Notes: generated from the letters alone by a model not told the origin. DNA of 64,000 nucleotides from Mariniphaga sp. (GCA_019429205.1 JAHYIT010000003.1:22891-86890), one strand, 5' to 3'; shown: positions 29,804 through 39,265, counted from the stretch's first letter. Numbers and translations are program-made.

Positions 29804-30640
29804 CTATTTCCCTGTCAACTTAATCCCGTCAGATTTAAAATCAATAAGCTTTTTCTTATAAAGATTCCCAACCGCCTTTTTAAAATTCTTCTTACTGATT
29901 CCCAGCAACGACTGAATAATTTCGGGTGAAGTTTTGTCATTTAACGCAAGGAAGCCGTTATTTTCCTGCAACGTTTCCAAAAGTTTTTGAGAAATGGGGT
30001 CAATTTTTTCGTAACCCGGTTTTTCCAGCAGTAAATCAATTTTATCGTCGTCCCTGATTTTATTGATAAAACCTACGAGCTTTTCGCCTGGTGACAGCGT
30101 TCTGAAAACCTGATTTTTATACAAAATCCCCCAGTGCTGGTTGTTCACAATGGCTTTGTAACCGATTTCCGTTTCCTCGGCAATGAACAGGTCCACTTTT
30201 TCGCCGGGCTGATAATCGGGAGGAACATTGTCCAGATACTTATCGATTTTTGCAGATGCAGCAATGCGGTTGGTTAACTTATCCAGAAAAACATAAACCA
30301 GGTAGGTTTTGCCTTCCGTCATTTTTGCTTTCTGTTCGCTCATGGGCACCAGCAAATCTTTTGGCAGGCCCCAGTCGAGAAAAGCCCCGAACCGGTTGGT
30401 TTCAATCACTTCAAGAAAGGCAAATTCGCCTACCATGGCCAGCGGATTTTCGGTGGTTGCCACCAGCCGGTCTTCCGAATCGGAATAGATAAAAACCGTA
30501 GCCAGTTGACTTGCTTTTACCTCGTCGGTTACAAACTTACGAGGCATTAAAATTTCACCCAGGTTTTCGCCATCGAGGTAAACCCCGTTTTCCGTTTCCC
30601 GAACTACGTTCAGGGTATTTATTTTTCCAATTTCTGCCAA
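29804..30640 (-). CDS. CvfB-like S1 RNA-binding protein
   Basis: GVYLDGENLGEILMPRKF...FLEVIETNRFGAFLDWGLPKDLLVPMSEQ...KIRDDDKIDLLLEKPGYEKI; likely TTG start at 30640. Confidence 0.82.
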   Translation of the reverse strand: MAEIGKINTLNVVRETENGVYLDGENLGEILMPRKFVTDEVKASQLATVFIYSDSEDRLVATTENPLAMVGEFAFLEVIETNRFGAFLDWGLPKDLLVPMSEQKAKMTEGKTYLVYVFLDKLTNRIAASAKIDKYLDNVPPDYQPGEKVDLFIAEETEIGYKAIVNNQHWGILYKNQVFRTLSPGEKLVGFINKIRDDDKIDLLLEKPGYEKIDPISQKLLETLQENNGFLALNDKTSPEIIQSLLGISKKNFKKAVGNLYKKKLIDFKSDGIKLTGK

Positions 30641-31036
30641 GGTATTTTTATTTATAAAACTGTTTTTATTTTTCGACACACTTAATTTGGTGTTATTCAA
30701 CACAAATGAGAAATATTCTTTTTTGAAAGGTGAAAAATTTTTACTTTCACAAAAATAGGACAGAATTTTAGAAACCAATAAAAAAAAACAGAAGGCACGC
30801 AACCAAAATTTAACTTTCAGCATCTTAACAGACAAAGCATTAACTTTTAAAACCAATACTATGATGAAACACGGTCCATAAATACTATTTAAACCCACAT
30901 TCCCCGGGAAATCAAAAGGAGGACAACCTCGAAAGACCGCCTGAAAAAGGCGGAGGAATTGATCCAAATTTGCGCTCAATAAAGGAAACTGCAGTTATGT
31001 AGAAAATAAAAAGTAACCTGGTGAATAAAAAAATAA

Positions 31037-31492
31037 TTGAATAAAAAACTCAAAATTGATAAAAATATGAAATGCTGTTTTAAACAAATAACGAAAATAT
31101 TGGTGAAGGTGGTATTGCTCGCAGTTTTCCTTATTCCTGTACTGTTATCTTCCTGCCTGGACCCATATTATCTTGATAGCAAATCAAATATAGTTAAAAG
31201 GAGTACAGATACGGCGCTTAATGATTCTGCCCTGATTTACGGGACTGTTTTTGATGGACCAGATACCACAAGTTTCCCTTTTCCTGGCGCAAATATATGG
31301 TTAGAAGAAACTGATATTAAAACAACCAGCAACATACAAGGAAGTTTTAATCTCAAAGTATTACCTGATACATATTCAGTAAAATGTTTACACCCTAACA
31401 GTGAAGAGAGGTTTACGATGACCTTAGATATTTCATTATCACCAAATGAAAAAGTTGAAATACAATTTTTTCATGGGAGTGTTAGTGAGTAA
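31037..31492 (+). CDS. Lipoprotein with carboxypeptidase-regulatory-like domain
   Basis: Lipobox LLSSCLD; IYGTVFDGPDTTSFPFPGANIWLEETDIKTTSNIQGSFNLKVLPDTYSVKC. Confidence 0.65.
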   Translation: MNKKLKIDKNMKCCFKQITKILVKVVLLAVFLIPVLLSSCLDPYYLDSKSNIVKRSTDTALNDSALIYGTVFDGPDTTSFPFPGANIWLEETDIKTTSNIQGSFNLKVLPDTYSVKCLHPNSEERFTMTLDISLSPNEKVEIQFFHGSVSE

Positions 31493-31516
31493 AAATTGTA
31501 AAAATTAAAATCTATC

Positions 31517-34165
31517 ATGAAAAGAATAATTTACATTTTAACAACTACACTTATGTGTATTATTGCTGGTTATTTTTTGATTAGCCGATTTAATACCGAG
31601 AATAAATCTGAAGAAATAAGGATAATTGGCCATTTTAATAAAGATGTCATTTCAGGCAATGTATTGACAACACAGGTGAATGTTATTAAAGATAAGAACA
31701 TTCGTAAACTGTTTGCCCGGTTTGATGTTGTTGAATTACAGGCCGCTTTTACGAACCGCTATAATGATAAAGGTTTTTTAAAACCGGACATCAAAACCTC
31801 TGCAACGGGAACCTGGCAGAAAATTATCTTAAAAGATAACAGCAGGGCAGAAAAACTGGTTGCTAAACTAAAAAATGAAAAAGGTGTTATTACCACCTAT
31901 ATTGAAAAACCCATAGTATTGAAACCAAGTATTGCCCCCACCGACCCGCAATATGGTAGTCAATGGCATTTGCATTCTACAATATCTCCATTAGCAGATA
32001 TAGATGCAGAAGAGGCCTGGGATATTAATACAGGAAGGAACGATGTAATAATTGCTGTATGTGATGGTGGAGTAGATTACACGCATCCTGATCTGGACCC
32101 GGGAAACAGGAGCCGTGTTATAACGGGTTATGATTTTGGGAATAACGATAATGATCCAATGGACGATTTGCCCGATGGATCAGGTCGCTACGGTGGGCAT
32201 GGCACACACATTGCCGGTATTATAGGGGCAATTCCGAACAACGGCCAGGTGGCCGGTGTTATGTGGAACTGTAAAATTATGCCCGTTAAGATGGTTGGAA
32301 CCGGAAGTCTCGAAATTCGTTACCCGTTTGGAGCTTATAACTGGGATTTTTCTACAACGGCATTTCCTTCTGATGTTGCAGATGCGATAGACTATGCTGT
32401 AAACAATGGCGCTCATGTAATTAATTTGAGTTATGGATTTCCTGACATGGGTGAACCAATCAATCAAGTGATATTAAGGGTACCATTATTACATAGCGCA
32501 ATTTCGAATGCATATCATAATAATGTGGTAATTGTTGCTTCTATGGGGAATGAATATCAGCAAGGAAACCCTACTAATTACCCGGCCGCATTCCCTGAAG
32601 TCATTGCAGTTGGGAATACCCAAAATACTAATCCTCCAACAAGATGGGAAACTTCAAGTACCGGTTCACATATAAGTATTTCCGCACCGGGGAGAAGCAT
32701 CTTATCCACAGAACGTGGAGGAGGAACAGGTTATAAGACCGGTACATCTATGTCTGCACCTGTAGTTTCGGGGGTGGCAGGCTTAATTATATCGCAGGGA
32801 ATGGACAGGAGCTTCAATCTTACCAATGACGATGTCCGACATATAATAGAGCGGACAGCAGTTGATATTGGTTCGGCCGGATTTGATAATGAAACCGGAA
32901 ATGGTTTAGTCAATGCCGGAAACGCCCTTCAGTTACTTGACGAGCCTAATGAGCTGTTTCATTATAATTCTGTGGGAGGGACATCGCAAATGATACAAAA
33001 CTATCAACAATGGTTTCTACTTGAGAATCATTATGGCCTAGCGGCCGGGACATATTATGACGTAGATCAGTATAAAATTACGAAGCATGTTACGTTTGAT
33101 GTGCCTTTTTGCGAAACACCACAAGTTTGGATGAGGGAAAGGGAAAGCCAATGTTTAAGTTACGGTAATCCAAATAGCGGACGCCCATTTTCAATTATTA
33201 CCAATGTTACAACTACAGGTTTCGATCTTGAATATGTCACCTATTATGTCCGTACCAATACTTTAGGGCAAACCATAAATCAGTGGATACCAGCATCACC
33301 TGCTTCTACAAACGTTGCATATACAGCAATTGGAGTGCCAGATTTTGCCGCTGCTGCAGGTCCGATTTCAGGGCCTGATTTGGTTTGTTCCTCTGGCGCC
33401 ACCTTTTCTATCAATATACAATACTCTGTTGATTCCATTATTTGGGAAACCGGGCCTTATCTTACTGTTGATTCAGGGCAATATACAGATTCACCGGTAA
33501 TAAAAGCCACCGGGAATGGCAGCAGTTGGGTAACCGCCAGGCTTGTTACCGATTGTGGGAGTATAACTTCACCGCAGCAGGAAGTTTGGGCAGGTGCACC
33601 AAAAATTGCAAATATCGATGGTCCTACAACAACTCCCAATAACCAGTGGGCCTATTACACAGCGCAGTTAGAAAGCACCTTGGCGTCGCCAACCGATTAT
33701 AACTGGATACTCAATCCATTAAATGGCAACTCTGTGTACGATTATGGGCAATATTGCGACATTGCTTTTTATAATTCCGGTTCTTACCAATTGGTCGTCC
33801 AGGCAAAAAACACCTGTTCCGATCCCAATTATGGTCCGTATTACGTTACTGGAATTTATGTCTATGATACCAGAAGTCTGTCTTTTTCGCCAAACCCCAC
33901 CACCGGCGAAACAACATTAACCATTGAATCCGGGGCAGAAACGGAAGCATTAAAATTGGCTTCGGTTGGCGAAGATACATTTGATGATAACGCCGAGTGG
34001 GACATGGAAATCTACAGCCCCATGCAGGCATTACAAACAAAGAAAACCAAGTTGAAAGGAAAGAGCACAACGATTCAAACTTACGGATGGACCGAAGGGA
34101 TTTATACCGTTCGTATAAAATACAAGGATGAAATTTTAACCGGAAAACTTATTGTGAAAAGATAG
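31517..34165 (+). CDS. S8 (subtilisin) family secreted protease with T9SS C-terminal sorting domain
   Basis: Catalytic motifs VCDGGVDYTHPDLDP, GGHGTHIAGI, GTSMSAPVVSGVAG; C-terminus SFSPNPTTGETTLTIES...GIYTVRIKYKDEILTGKLIVKR. Confidence 0.93.
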   Translation: MKRIIYILTTTLMCIIAGYFLISRFNTENKSEEIRIIGHFNKDVISGNVLTTQVNVIKDKNIRKLFARFDVVELQAAFTNRYNDKGFLKPDIKTSATGTWQKIILKDNSRAEKLVAKLKNEKGVITTYIEKPIVLKPSIAPTDPQYGSQWHLHSTISPLADIDAEEAWDINTGRNDVIIAVCDGGVDYTHPDLDPGNRSRVITGYDFGNNDNDPMDDLPDGSGRYGGHGTHIAGIIGAIPNNGQVAGVMWNCKIMPVKMVGTGSLEIRYPFGAYNWDFSTTAFPSDVADAIDYAVNNGAHVINLSYGFPDMGEPINQVILRVPLLHSAISNAYHNNVVIVASMGNEYQQGNPTNYPAAFPEVIAVGNTQNTNPPTRWETSSTGSHISISAPGRSILSTERGGGTGYKTGTSMSAPVVSGVAGLIISQGMDRSFNLTNDDVRHIIERTAVDIGSAGFDNETGNGLVNAGNALQLLDEPNELFHYNSVGGTSQMIQNYQQWFLLENHYGLAAGTYYDVDQYKITKHVTFDVPFCETPQVWMRERESQCLSYGNPNSGRPFSIITNVTTTGFDLEYVTYYVRTNTLGQTINQWIPASPASTNVAYTAIGVPDFAAAAGPISGPDLVCSSGATFSINIQYSVDSIIWETGPYLTVDSGQYTDSPVIKATGNGSSWVTARLVTDCGSITSPQQEVWAGAPKIANIDGPTTTPNNQWAYYTAQLESTLASPTDYNWILNPLNGNSVYDYGQYCDIAFYNSGSYQLVVQAKNTCSDPNYGPYYVTGIYVYDTRSLSFSPNPTTGETTLTIESGAETEALKLASVGEDTFDDNAEWDMEIYSPMQALQTKKTKLKGKSTTIQTYGWTEGIYTVRIKYKDEILTGKLIVKR

Positions 34166-34261
34166 AATTTTAACGAGTAATAAATTAAACCTTCAGGATT
34201 GCATCCAAAAGTCCGAAGGCCTCCAATGGAGAACTGCAGCTAAAAAAATAAAAATTAAACG

Positions 34262-34627
34262 CTTATGAACTTAAAACTTTCTAAAATGAAAACACCAATT
34301 TTAACCCTACTAACTTTTTTGCTGCTTTTTGCAGCCTGCGAAAAAGACCCGTTTGAAGCCAGCTCCGGTACCTTTACCGACGAGCGCGACGGCCGCGAAT
34401 ACAAATGGGTAAAAATTGGCGACCAGATTTGGATGGCCGAAAACCTGGCCTATGTGCCCTATGTGTGCGCTCCCGACTCGCAGTGCGGAATCTGGATATA
34501 CGGTTACAACGGCGAAGGTTCTTATGGCACCAACTACCACACCTACGGCGCCCTGTACGACTGGGAAACTGCCATGGAAGTGTGCCCCGAAGGCTGGCAC
34601 CTCCCCTCCGACGAGGAGTGGATGGAA
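34262..34627 (+). repeat. 366-bp exact direct repeat, copy 1
   Basis: Identical by eye to 36857..37222; antisense ORFs 34310..34600 and 36905..37195 give identical 96-aa translations. Confidence 0.95.
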
Positions 34628-34978
34628 CTCGAACGTTACCTTGGAATGAAAGAAAAAGAAATTGATCTTTGGGCATGCAGAGGATCAGATGTAAACATTG
34701 GAGGGAAACTTGCTGCAACAGGTAATAATTACTGGAGTGAATCATTTGTAAGGACAAATGAAACTGGCTTTACTGCTTTACCTGGAGGAGAAAGAAATAT
34801 CTGGAATGTTGAAGATATGTTTCATTTCAAATCAATAAATAGCATTTCAACATTTTGGACTAGTTCTGACTTTGATGAAAAACATGCTATTAACAGAACA
34901 ATTGTAAATGGTGATTGCATAGATAGGATGATAGAATTCAAAAATGCTGGCTTTTCAATAAGATGTATTAAAAACTAA
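34265..34978 (+). CDS. FISUMP-domain lipoprotein, copy 1 (intact)
   Basis: Lipobox LFAACEKD; VKIGDQIWMAENLAY, YGALYDWETAMEVCPEGWHLPSDEEWMELE, NETGFTALPGG, FWTSS, FSIRCIKN. Confidence 0.92.
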   Translation: MNLKLSKMKTPILTLLTFLLLFAACEKDPFEASSGTFTDERDGREYKWVKIGDQIWMAENLAYVPYVCAPDSQCGIWIYGYNGEGSYGTNYHTYGALYDWETAMEVCPEGWHLPSDEEWMELERYLGMKEKEIDLWACRGSDVNIGGKLAATGNNYWSESFVRTNETGFTALPGGERNIWNVEDMFHFKSINSISTFWTSSDFDEKHAINRTIVNGDCIDRMIEFKNAGFSIRCIKN

Positions 34979-34996
34979 TTTTAAAAAAATAAACCA

Positions 34997-36718
34997 ATGA
35001 AATTTTTACTAACATTTTTCTTTATTGTTACTGTCATTAATTCCTACTCTCAACCGACAGCATTCTCGTGGTATAATAGTAACAATTCAACTCAAAATTA
35101 CATTTCTCCTGCTAAAGATCAAGGTGAACAAAGTCCTTGTCATATTTTTGCAACCGTGGCAGCCGTTGAGGCAATGAGCCATATTTACCATAATAAACCA
35201 TTTCATCATTTAAATAATGGGATAGACCTTGCAGAAAGGGAGATTTATTCATGGTGTTCGGGTTATGGAGGCCCCCAGGGTTCTGCAAATATTGAAGAAT
35301 CATTAAAGTACATCGACACTACAGGAATAATAAACGAAAGTTGTTTTTCTTATCCCAATGATACACCTTTCTACACCGATTGTTCAACCATGTGTTCTAA
35401 TCCCGACTTTGAGGTAAATATACCCGGATATTCAGAAATTCAAATAAGCTCAAATGAAAATTTTAAAAAAGCTATTATCGATTATGGGCCAATCGCAGTT
35501 ACGTTGATGCATGTCGGATATGAGTTACATGGGGCTATAAATGACAATACCCATTCAGTTTTAATTATAGGATGGAACGATTCAGGACAATGGCACATAA
35601 AAGACAGTTGGCCGGGAAATCCTTCAATTGCTTATAAAACGATTAATGTTTTTAACCCGGAATTTGATGCAAAGTTTTATAAAGTAAATTATGAAGAGAA
35701 CGGAAACACAATTTCCTGTTCCGGCAGTGGCTGCAGTCCTGTATTTTCAAGCCGGAGCTGTACAGACGATGACGAGGATGGTTTTTATAACTGGGGAATC
35801 GGCCCAAAGCCGACCGGCTGCCCCGGTCCTTGTAAAATGGATTTTAACGATGCCGACCCGACAACAATATTTTTGGATAATAATTATAACCTGGTTTCAA
35901 CTCCTTACGTTTCTGGATCGGATTTGGTATGTTCATCCGGTAGTACTTTTGTTTTAAATAACCTCCCCTCCGGTTTTTCAGTCTCATGGAGTCTTTCACA
36001 TCCTTCGCTGTTTAATTCGCCAACCAGTGGCACGGGTGCTTCGGCAACTATTTATCCCAAATCGCAATACTCCGGGGATGAATGTTCCATTACCTTTACT
36101 ATTTCCGATGGGTGCGGCTCTGCGCAGTACACCAAAAACTTTGCTATTAACGGCCCAGCCGATAGCGAAATTGATATCGATGTAGTGCCATCGAACGCTC
36201 CCACACCAGTCAGGGTAAGCGGAATTTGGCTGCTCTGTCCAAATTCTACCTATTACATTTATTGTGAAAATTCTTCCGATTGCTCAACCTCGAATTACCA
36301 ATGGACAATTCCTTCAGGCTGGACCAAATATGAGCAAACCAGTAACTATATCCGGATCAATACCAACAGTACGCCTTTTGGAACAATTGAGGTTGAGGCA
36401 ACTACCTGTTGCGGGACCGACCACCTGGTTGTCACACAAAATTTCAGTCAGGGCGGAGCATGCTCCTATTTTTCAGTGTATCCGAACCCGGCTACCACTG
36501 AATTTAAAATTGAATTCGAAGAAACATTCGATTTAAAAACAGTGGATGAATCAACATCATTGGAGATTTATGATTCGGGATTTTCAAAAAGTTACAAAGC
36601 GGAAAAAATTGAAAAACAAATTAAAATACAAACCGCGGGATGGAAGCGTGGAATCTACTATATCGTTTTAACCCACAAAGGGCAAAAGTATTACGAAAAA
36701 GTAACAGTTGAAAAATAG
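34997..36718 (+). CDS. C1 (papain-like) cysteine protease with T9SS sorting domain
   Basis: DQGEQSPCHIFATVAAVEA (catalytic Cys), DNTHSVLIIGWNDSGQWHIKDSW (catalytic His/Asx region); C-terminus FSVYPNPATTEFKIEF...GIYYIVLTHKGQKYYEKVTVEK. Confidence 0.85.
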   Translation: MKFLLTFFFIVTVINSYSQPTAFSWYNSNNSTQNYISPAKDQGEQSPCHIFATVAAVEAMSHIYHNKPFHHLNNGIDLAEREIYSWCSGYGGPQGSANIEESLKYIDTTGIINESCFSYPNDTPFYTDCSTMCSNPDFEVNIPGYSEIQISSNENFKKAIIDYGPIAVTLMHVGYELHGAINDNTHSVLIIGWNDSGQWHIKDSWPGNPSIAYKTINVFNPEFDAKFYKVNYEENGNTISCSGSGCSPVFSSRSCTDDDEDGFYNWGIGPKPTGCPGPCKMDFNDADPTTIFLDNNYNLVSTPYVSGSDLVCSSGSTFVLNNLPSGFSVSWSLSHPSLFNSPTSGTGASATIYPKSQYSGDECSITFTISDGCGSAQYTKNFAINGPADSEIDIDVVPSNAPTPVRVSGIWLLCPNSTYYIYCENSSDCSTSNYQWTIPSGWTKYEQTSNYIRINTNSTPFGTIEVEATTCCGTDHLVVTQNFSQGGACSYFSVYPNPATTEFKIEFEETFDLKTVDESTSLEIYDSGFSKSYKAEKIEKQIKIQTAGWKRGIYYIVLTHKGQKYYEKVTVEK

Positions 36719-36856
36719 AATTTAAGTAAAAGTATCCGGCATTTTTTTTTGGGGGGTGCTTTTTGACTTTAATAAGCATCAAAGTTTAATTATAGCCTCA
36801 CTCAGAGCGAGGTTATGACTGAGAACAACAATGGATAATCCAATATAAATTAAACA

Positions 36857-37222
36857 CTTATGAACTTAAAACTTTCTAAAATGAAAACACCAATTTTAAC
36901 CCTACTAACTTTTTTGCTGCTTTTTGCAGCCTGCGAAAAAGACCCGTTTGAAGCCAGCTCCGGTACCTTTACCGACGAGCGCGACGGCCGCGAATACAAA
37001 TGGGTAAAAATTGGCGACCAGATTTGGATGGCCGAAAACCTGGCCTATGTGCCCTATGTGTGCGCTCCCGACTCGCAGTGCGGAATCTGGATATACGGTT
37101 ACAACGGCGAAGGTTCTTATGGCACCAACTACCACACCTACGGCGCCCTGTACGACTGGGAAACTGCCATGGAAGTGTGCCCCGAAGGCTGGCACCTCCC
37201 CTCCGACGAGGAGTGGATGGAA
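36857..37222 (+). repeat. 366-bp exact direct repeat, copy 2
   Basis: See 34262..34627; flanks differ immediately outside. Confidence 0.95.
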
Positions 37223-37454
37223 TTGGAACGTTTCCTGGGAATACCCGAGGATGAACTTTATGATGAGAATGTAGATAGGGGAGAAGGAGTAAATGCGGCA
37301 GGAAAACTTGTCGCGGGCTCACAATTATGGGATGAAAAAATTAACTACTCAACAAATGAGACAGGTTTCTCTGCAAAACCTGGAGGGATGAGAGTCTCTG
37401 ATGGATGGTTTCGTTCAATTAACGATGGATCTTATTTTTGAACATCTTCTTATT

Positions 37455-38813
37455 CAATACTCCGTTAAAAATGTTGATAACTATTTGAAAATGAGCAAAA
37501 TAAGTGTTTAAAATATTTGGTTAAACCCCTGATAATCAGTATCTTAATGGATTTTACCACAAATCTGTTATAGAATGACTACCAGGGGATATAATAATTA
37601 TAATTCATTAATTATCAGAACGTTAAATAAAATATCAGTTTTTAACAAATGCAGGAAAGACTTTTTCTGCGAAGTTGTTATCCTTTTGCTTTCCATCAAA
37701 GGGCGTGTTAACTTTTTACAGCTCGGCCGTTTCGGAAATTTCAAAGAACAAAGATACCGACAACAATTCGAAAAACCTTTTCCCTGGCTCGATTTTAACA
37801 AAGAGCTTACCCTTTCGCATGGAGGCAGCCGTTTTGTAATAGCATTTGACCCGAGCTACATCAATAAATCAGGGAAGAAAACACCAGGAGTGGGCTGGTA
37901 CTGGTCTGGTTGTGCAGGACAGGCAAAATGGGGACTTGAAATTGGCGGCCTTGCAGCCATCGATTTGGACAATCACACTGCGTTCCATCTTGAAGCCGTT
38001 CAAACACTGATTGAAGACAAGCAGGCAACCACTCTGACCGATTGGTATGTAAACGTTATAAAAGAACGAAAAGAAACGCTTAGCCTCATTTCAAAATACC
38101 TCGTTGCCGATGCCTGGTTCTCAAAAAAGCCGTTTGTGGACCAAATTATAGAAATGGACATGCACTTGATAAGCCGTTTGCGCGATGATGCCGATCTGAA
38201 GTATTTGTACCTGGGCACCCCAACCGGCAAGAGGGGAAGGCCAAGTAAATATGCCGGCAAAGTTATTACCGAAAACATTGATACAAATTACTTCGAACTT
38301 ATCGAACAAAACCAGGAGGCCACCGTGTATTCAGCTGTTGTCTATTCCAAAGCGCTGAAACGGAATATCCGGTTGGTACATGTCACCTATGCAAGCAACA
38401 AAGGGAAACTAATCCGTAAACTTTACTTTAGTACCGATACCCAAATGGCAGCACTTGAAATCCTGGATTGTTACCAAAGCAGGTTCCAGATTGAGTTTCT
38501 TTACCGCGACGCAAAACAATACACCGGTTTAAACGATTCACAAGCACGCAGCGAAAATAAATTGAATTTTCAGTTCAATGCTGCCCTTACTACAATCAAT
38601 ATTGCTAAAGTGGAACATTGGTTGAGCCAACCAAAAGAGGCACGTAAACCTTTTTCAATGGCTGATATTAAAACCATGAACCACAATAGGTTACTACTGC
38701 AACGATTTATTGACGTGTTCGGTGTTAATGCATACTCTGCTAAAAATCGAAACCATGTCAATGAACTTATATATTATGGCACTATTGCCGCTTAATTTTT
38801 TAACGAAGTATTG
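37455..38813 (+). mobile_element. Insertion sequence (IS4-like DDE), 1359 bp
   Basis: TIRs CAATACTCCGTTAAAAA (37455-37471) and CAATACTTCGTTAAAAA (reverse complement of 38797-38813), 16/17 matching; TSD TTATT at 37450-37454 and 38814-38818. Confidence 0.88.
37575..38795 (+). CDS. IS4-like DDE transposase
   Basis: FVIAFDPSYINKSGKKTPGVGWYWSGC, YLVADAWFSKKPF, YQSRFQIEFLYRDAKQYTGLNDSQAR (Y..R...E region). Confidence 0.85.
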   Translation: MTTRGYNNYNSLIIRTLNKISVFNKCRKDFFCEVVILLLSIKGRVNFLQLGRFGNFKEQRYRQQFEKPFPWLDFNKELTLSHGGSRFVIAFDPSYINKSGKKTPGVGWYWSGCAGQAKWGLEIGGLAAIDLDNHTAFHLEAVQTLIEDKQATTLTDWYVNVIKERKETLSLISKYLVADAWFSKKPFVDQIIEMDMHLISRLRDDADLKYLYLGTPTGKRGRPSKYAGKVITENIDTNYFELIEQNQEATVYSAVVYSKALKRNIRLVHVTYASNKGKLIRKLYFSTDTQMAALEILDCYQSRFQIEFLYRDAKQYTGLNDSQARSENKLNFQFNAALTTINIAKVEHWLSQPKEARKPFSMADIKTMNHNRLLLQRFIDVFGVNAYSAKNRNHVNELIYYGTIAA

Positions 38814-38971
38814 TTATTATAATGAAAACAATTATGGAATTATCCACAGAACCATTGGCCCTAGTGGGATATTAAGATTTTTCCTTTTTAAAGAAGATGG
38901 TCTTTCTGTGCGTTGCATTAAAGATTAACTACGATATTCAAAAAATTCAACCAATTTCTAAACTAAATAAA

Positions 38972-39265
38972 ATGAAACAAAAATTACTTATTTTATTGAT
39001 GCTGATAACAATGATAAAAAGTTATTCTCAGACACCAAGTTTTCCCGATTATTTTTCATGGAAGGATCGTTTCGGAAACGAAGCTGAATATGATAATTAT
39101 ATTTCTCCTGCTAAAGATCAGCTGGTACAAGGTCCATGTGCTGCCTTTGCAGCTACTGCACTTTTAGAAGCAGCAATACAAATTTATTTTAATACGCCTA
39201 TTTCTGCCATTGTATTTTTTAATGATCTGATTTCAGGTTATCCAAAACACTTTTCTTTACTTTAA
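38972..39265 (+). pseudogene. N-terminal fragment of a second C1 papain-like peptidase
   Basis: YDNYISPAKDQLVQGPCAAFAATALLEAAIQIYFNTP aligns with YISPAKDQGEQSPCHIFATVAAVEAMSHIYHNKP of 34997..36718; homology ends about 39200 and the ORF runs into the opposite-strand gene. Confidence 0.82.

Larger units (their letters stand above)
36860..38928 (+). pseudogene. FISUMP-domain lipoprotein, copy 2: nonsense mutation plus IS insertion
   Basis: Removing 37455..38813 and one TSD rejoins the frame: ...NDGSYF*TSSYYNENNYGIIHRTIGPSGILRFFLFKEDGLSVRCIKD*. TGA at 37439-37441 replaces the conserved W of FWTSS. Confidence 0.9.

Noticed and set aside
30937-30953. CCGCCTGAAAAAGGCGG hairpin as a terminator or attachment site
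   Set aside because: Short stem without a T-tract and no supporting flanking structure; too weak to call.
34310-34757. Large antisense/overlapping ORFs over the FISUMP head (96 aa and 127 aa, repeated at 36905..37322)
   Set aside because: They are identical in both copies only because the underlying DNA is identical; the plus-strand frame encodes a clear lipoprotein with FISUMP motifs.
34262-37222. Diversity-generating retroelement acting on the FISUMP (C-type-lectin-like) tails
   Set aside because: No reverse transcriptase ORF and no template repeat found; the tails differ in length and at all bases, not only at adenines.
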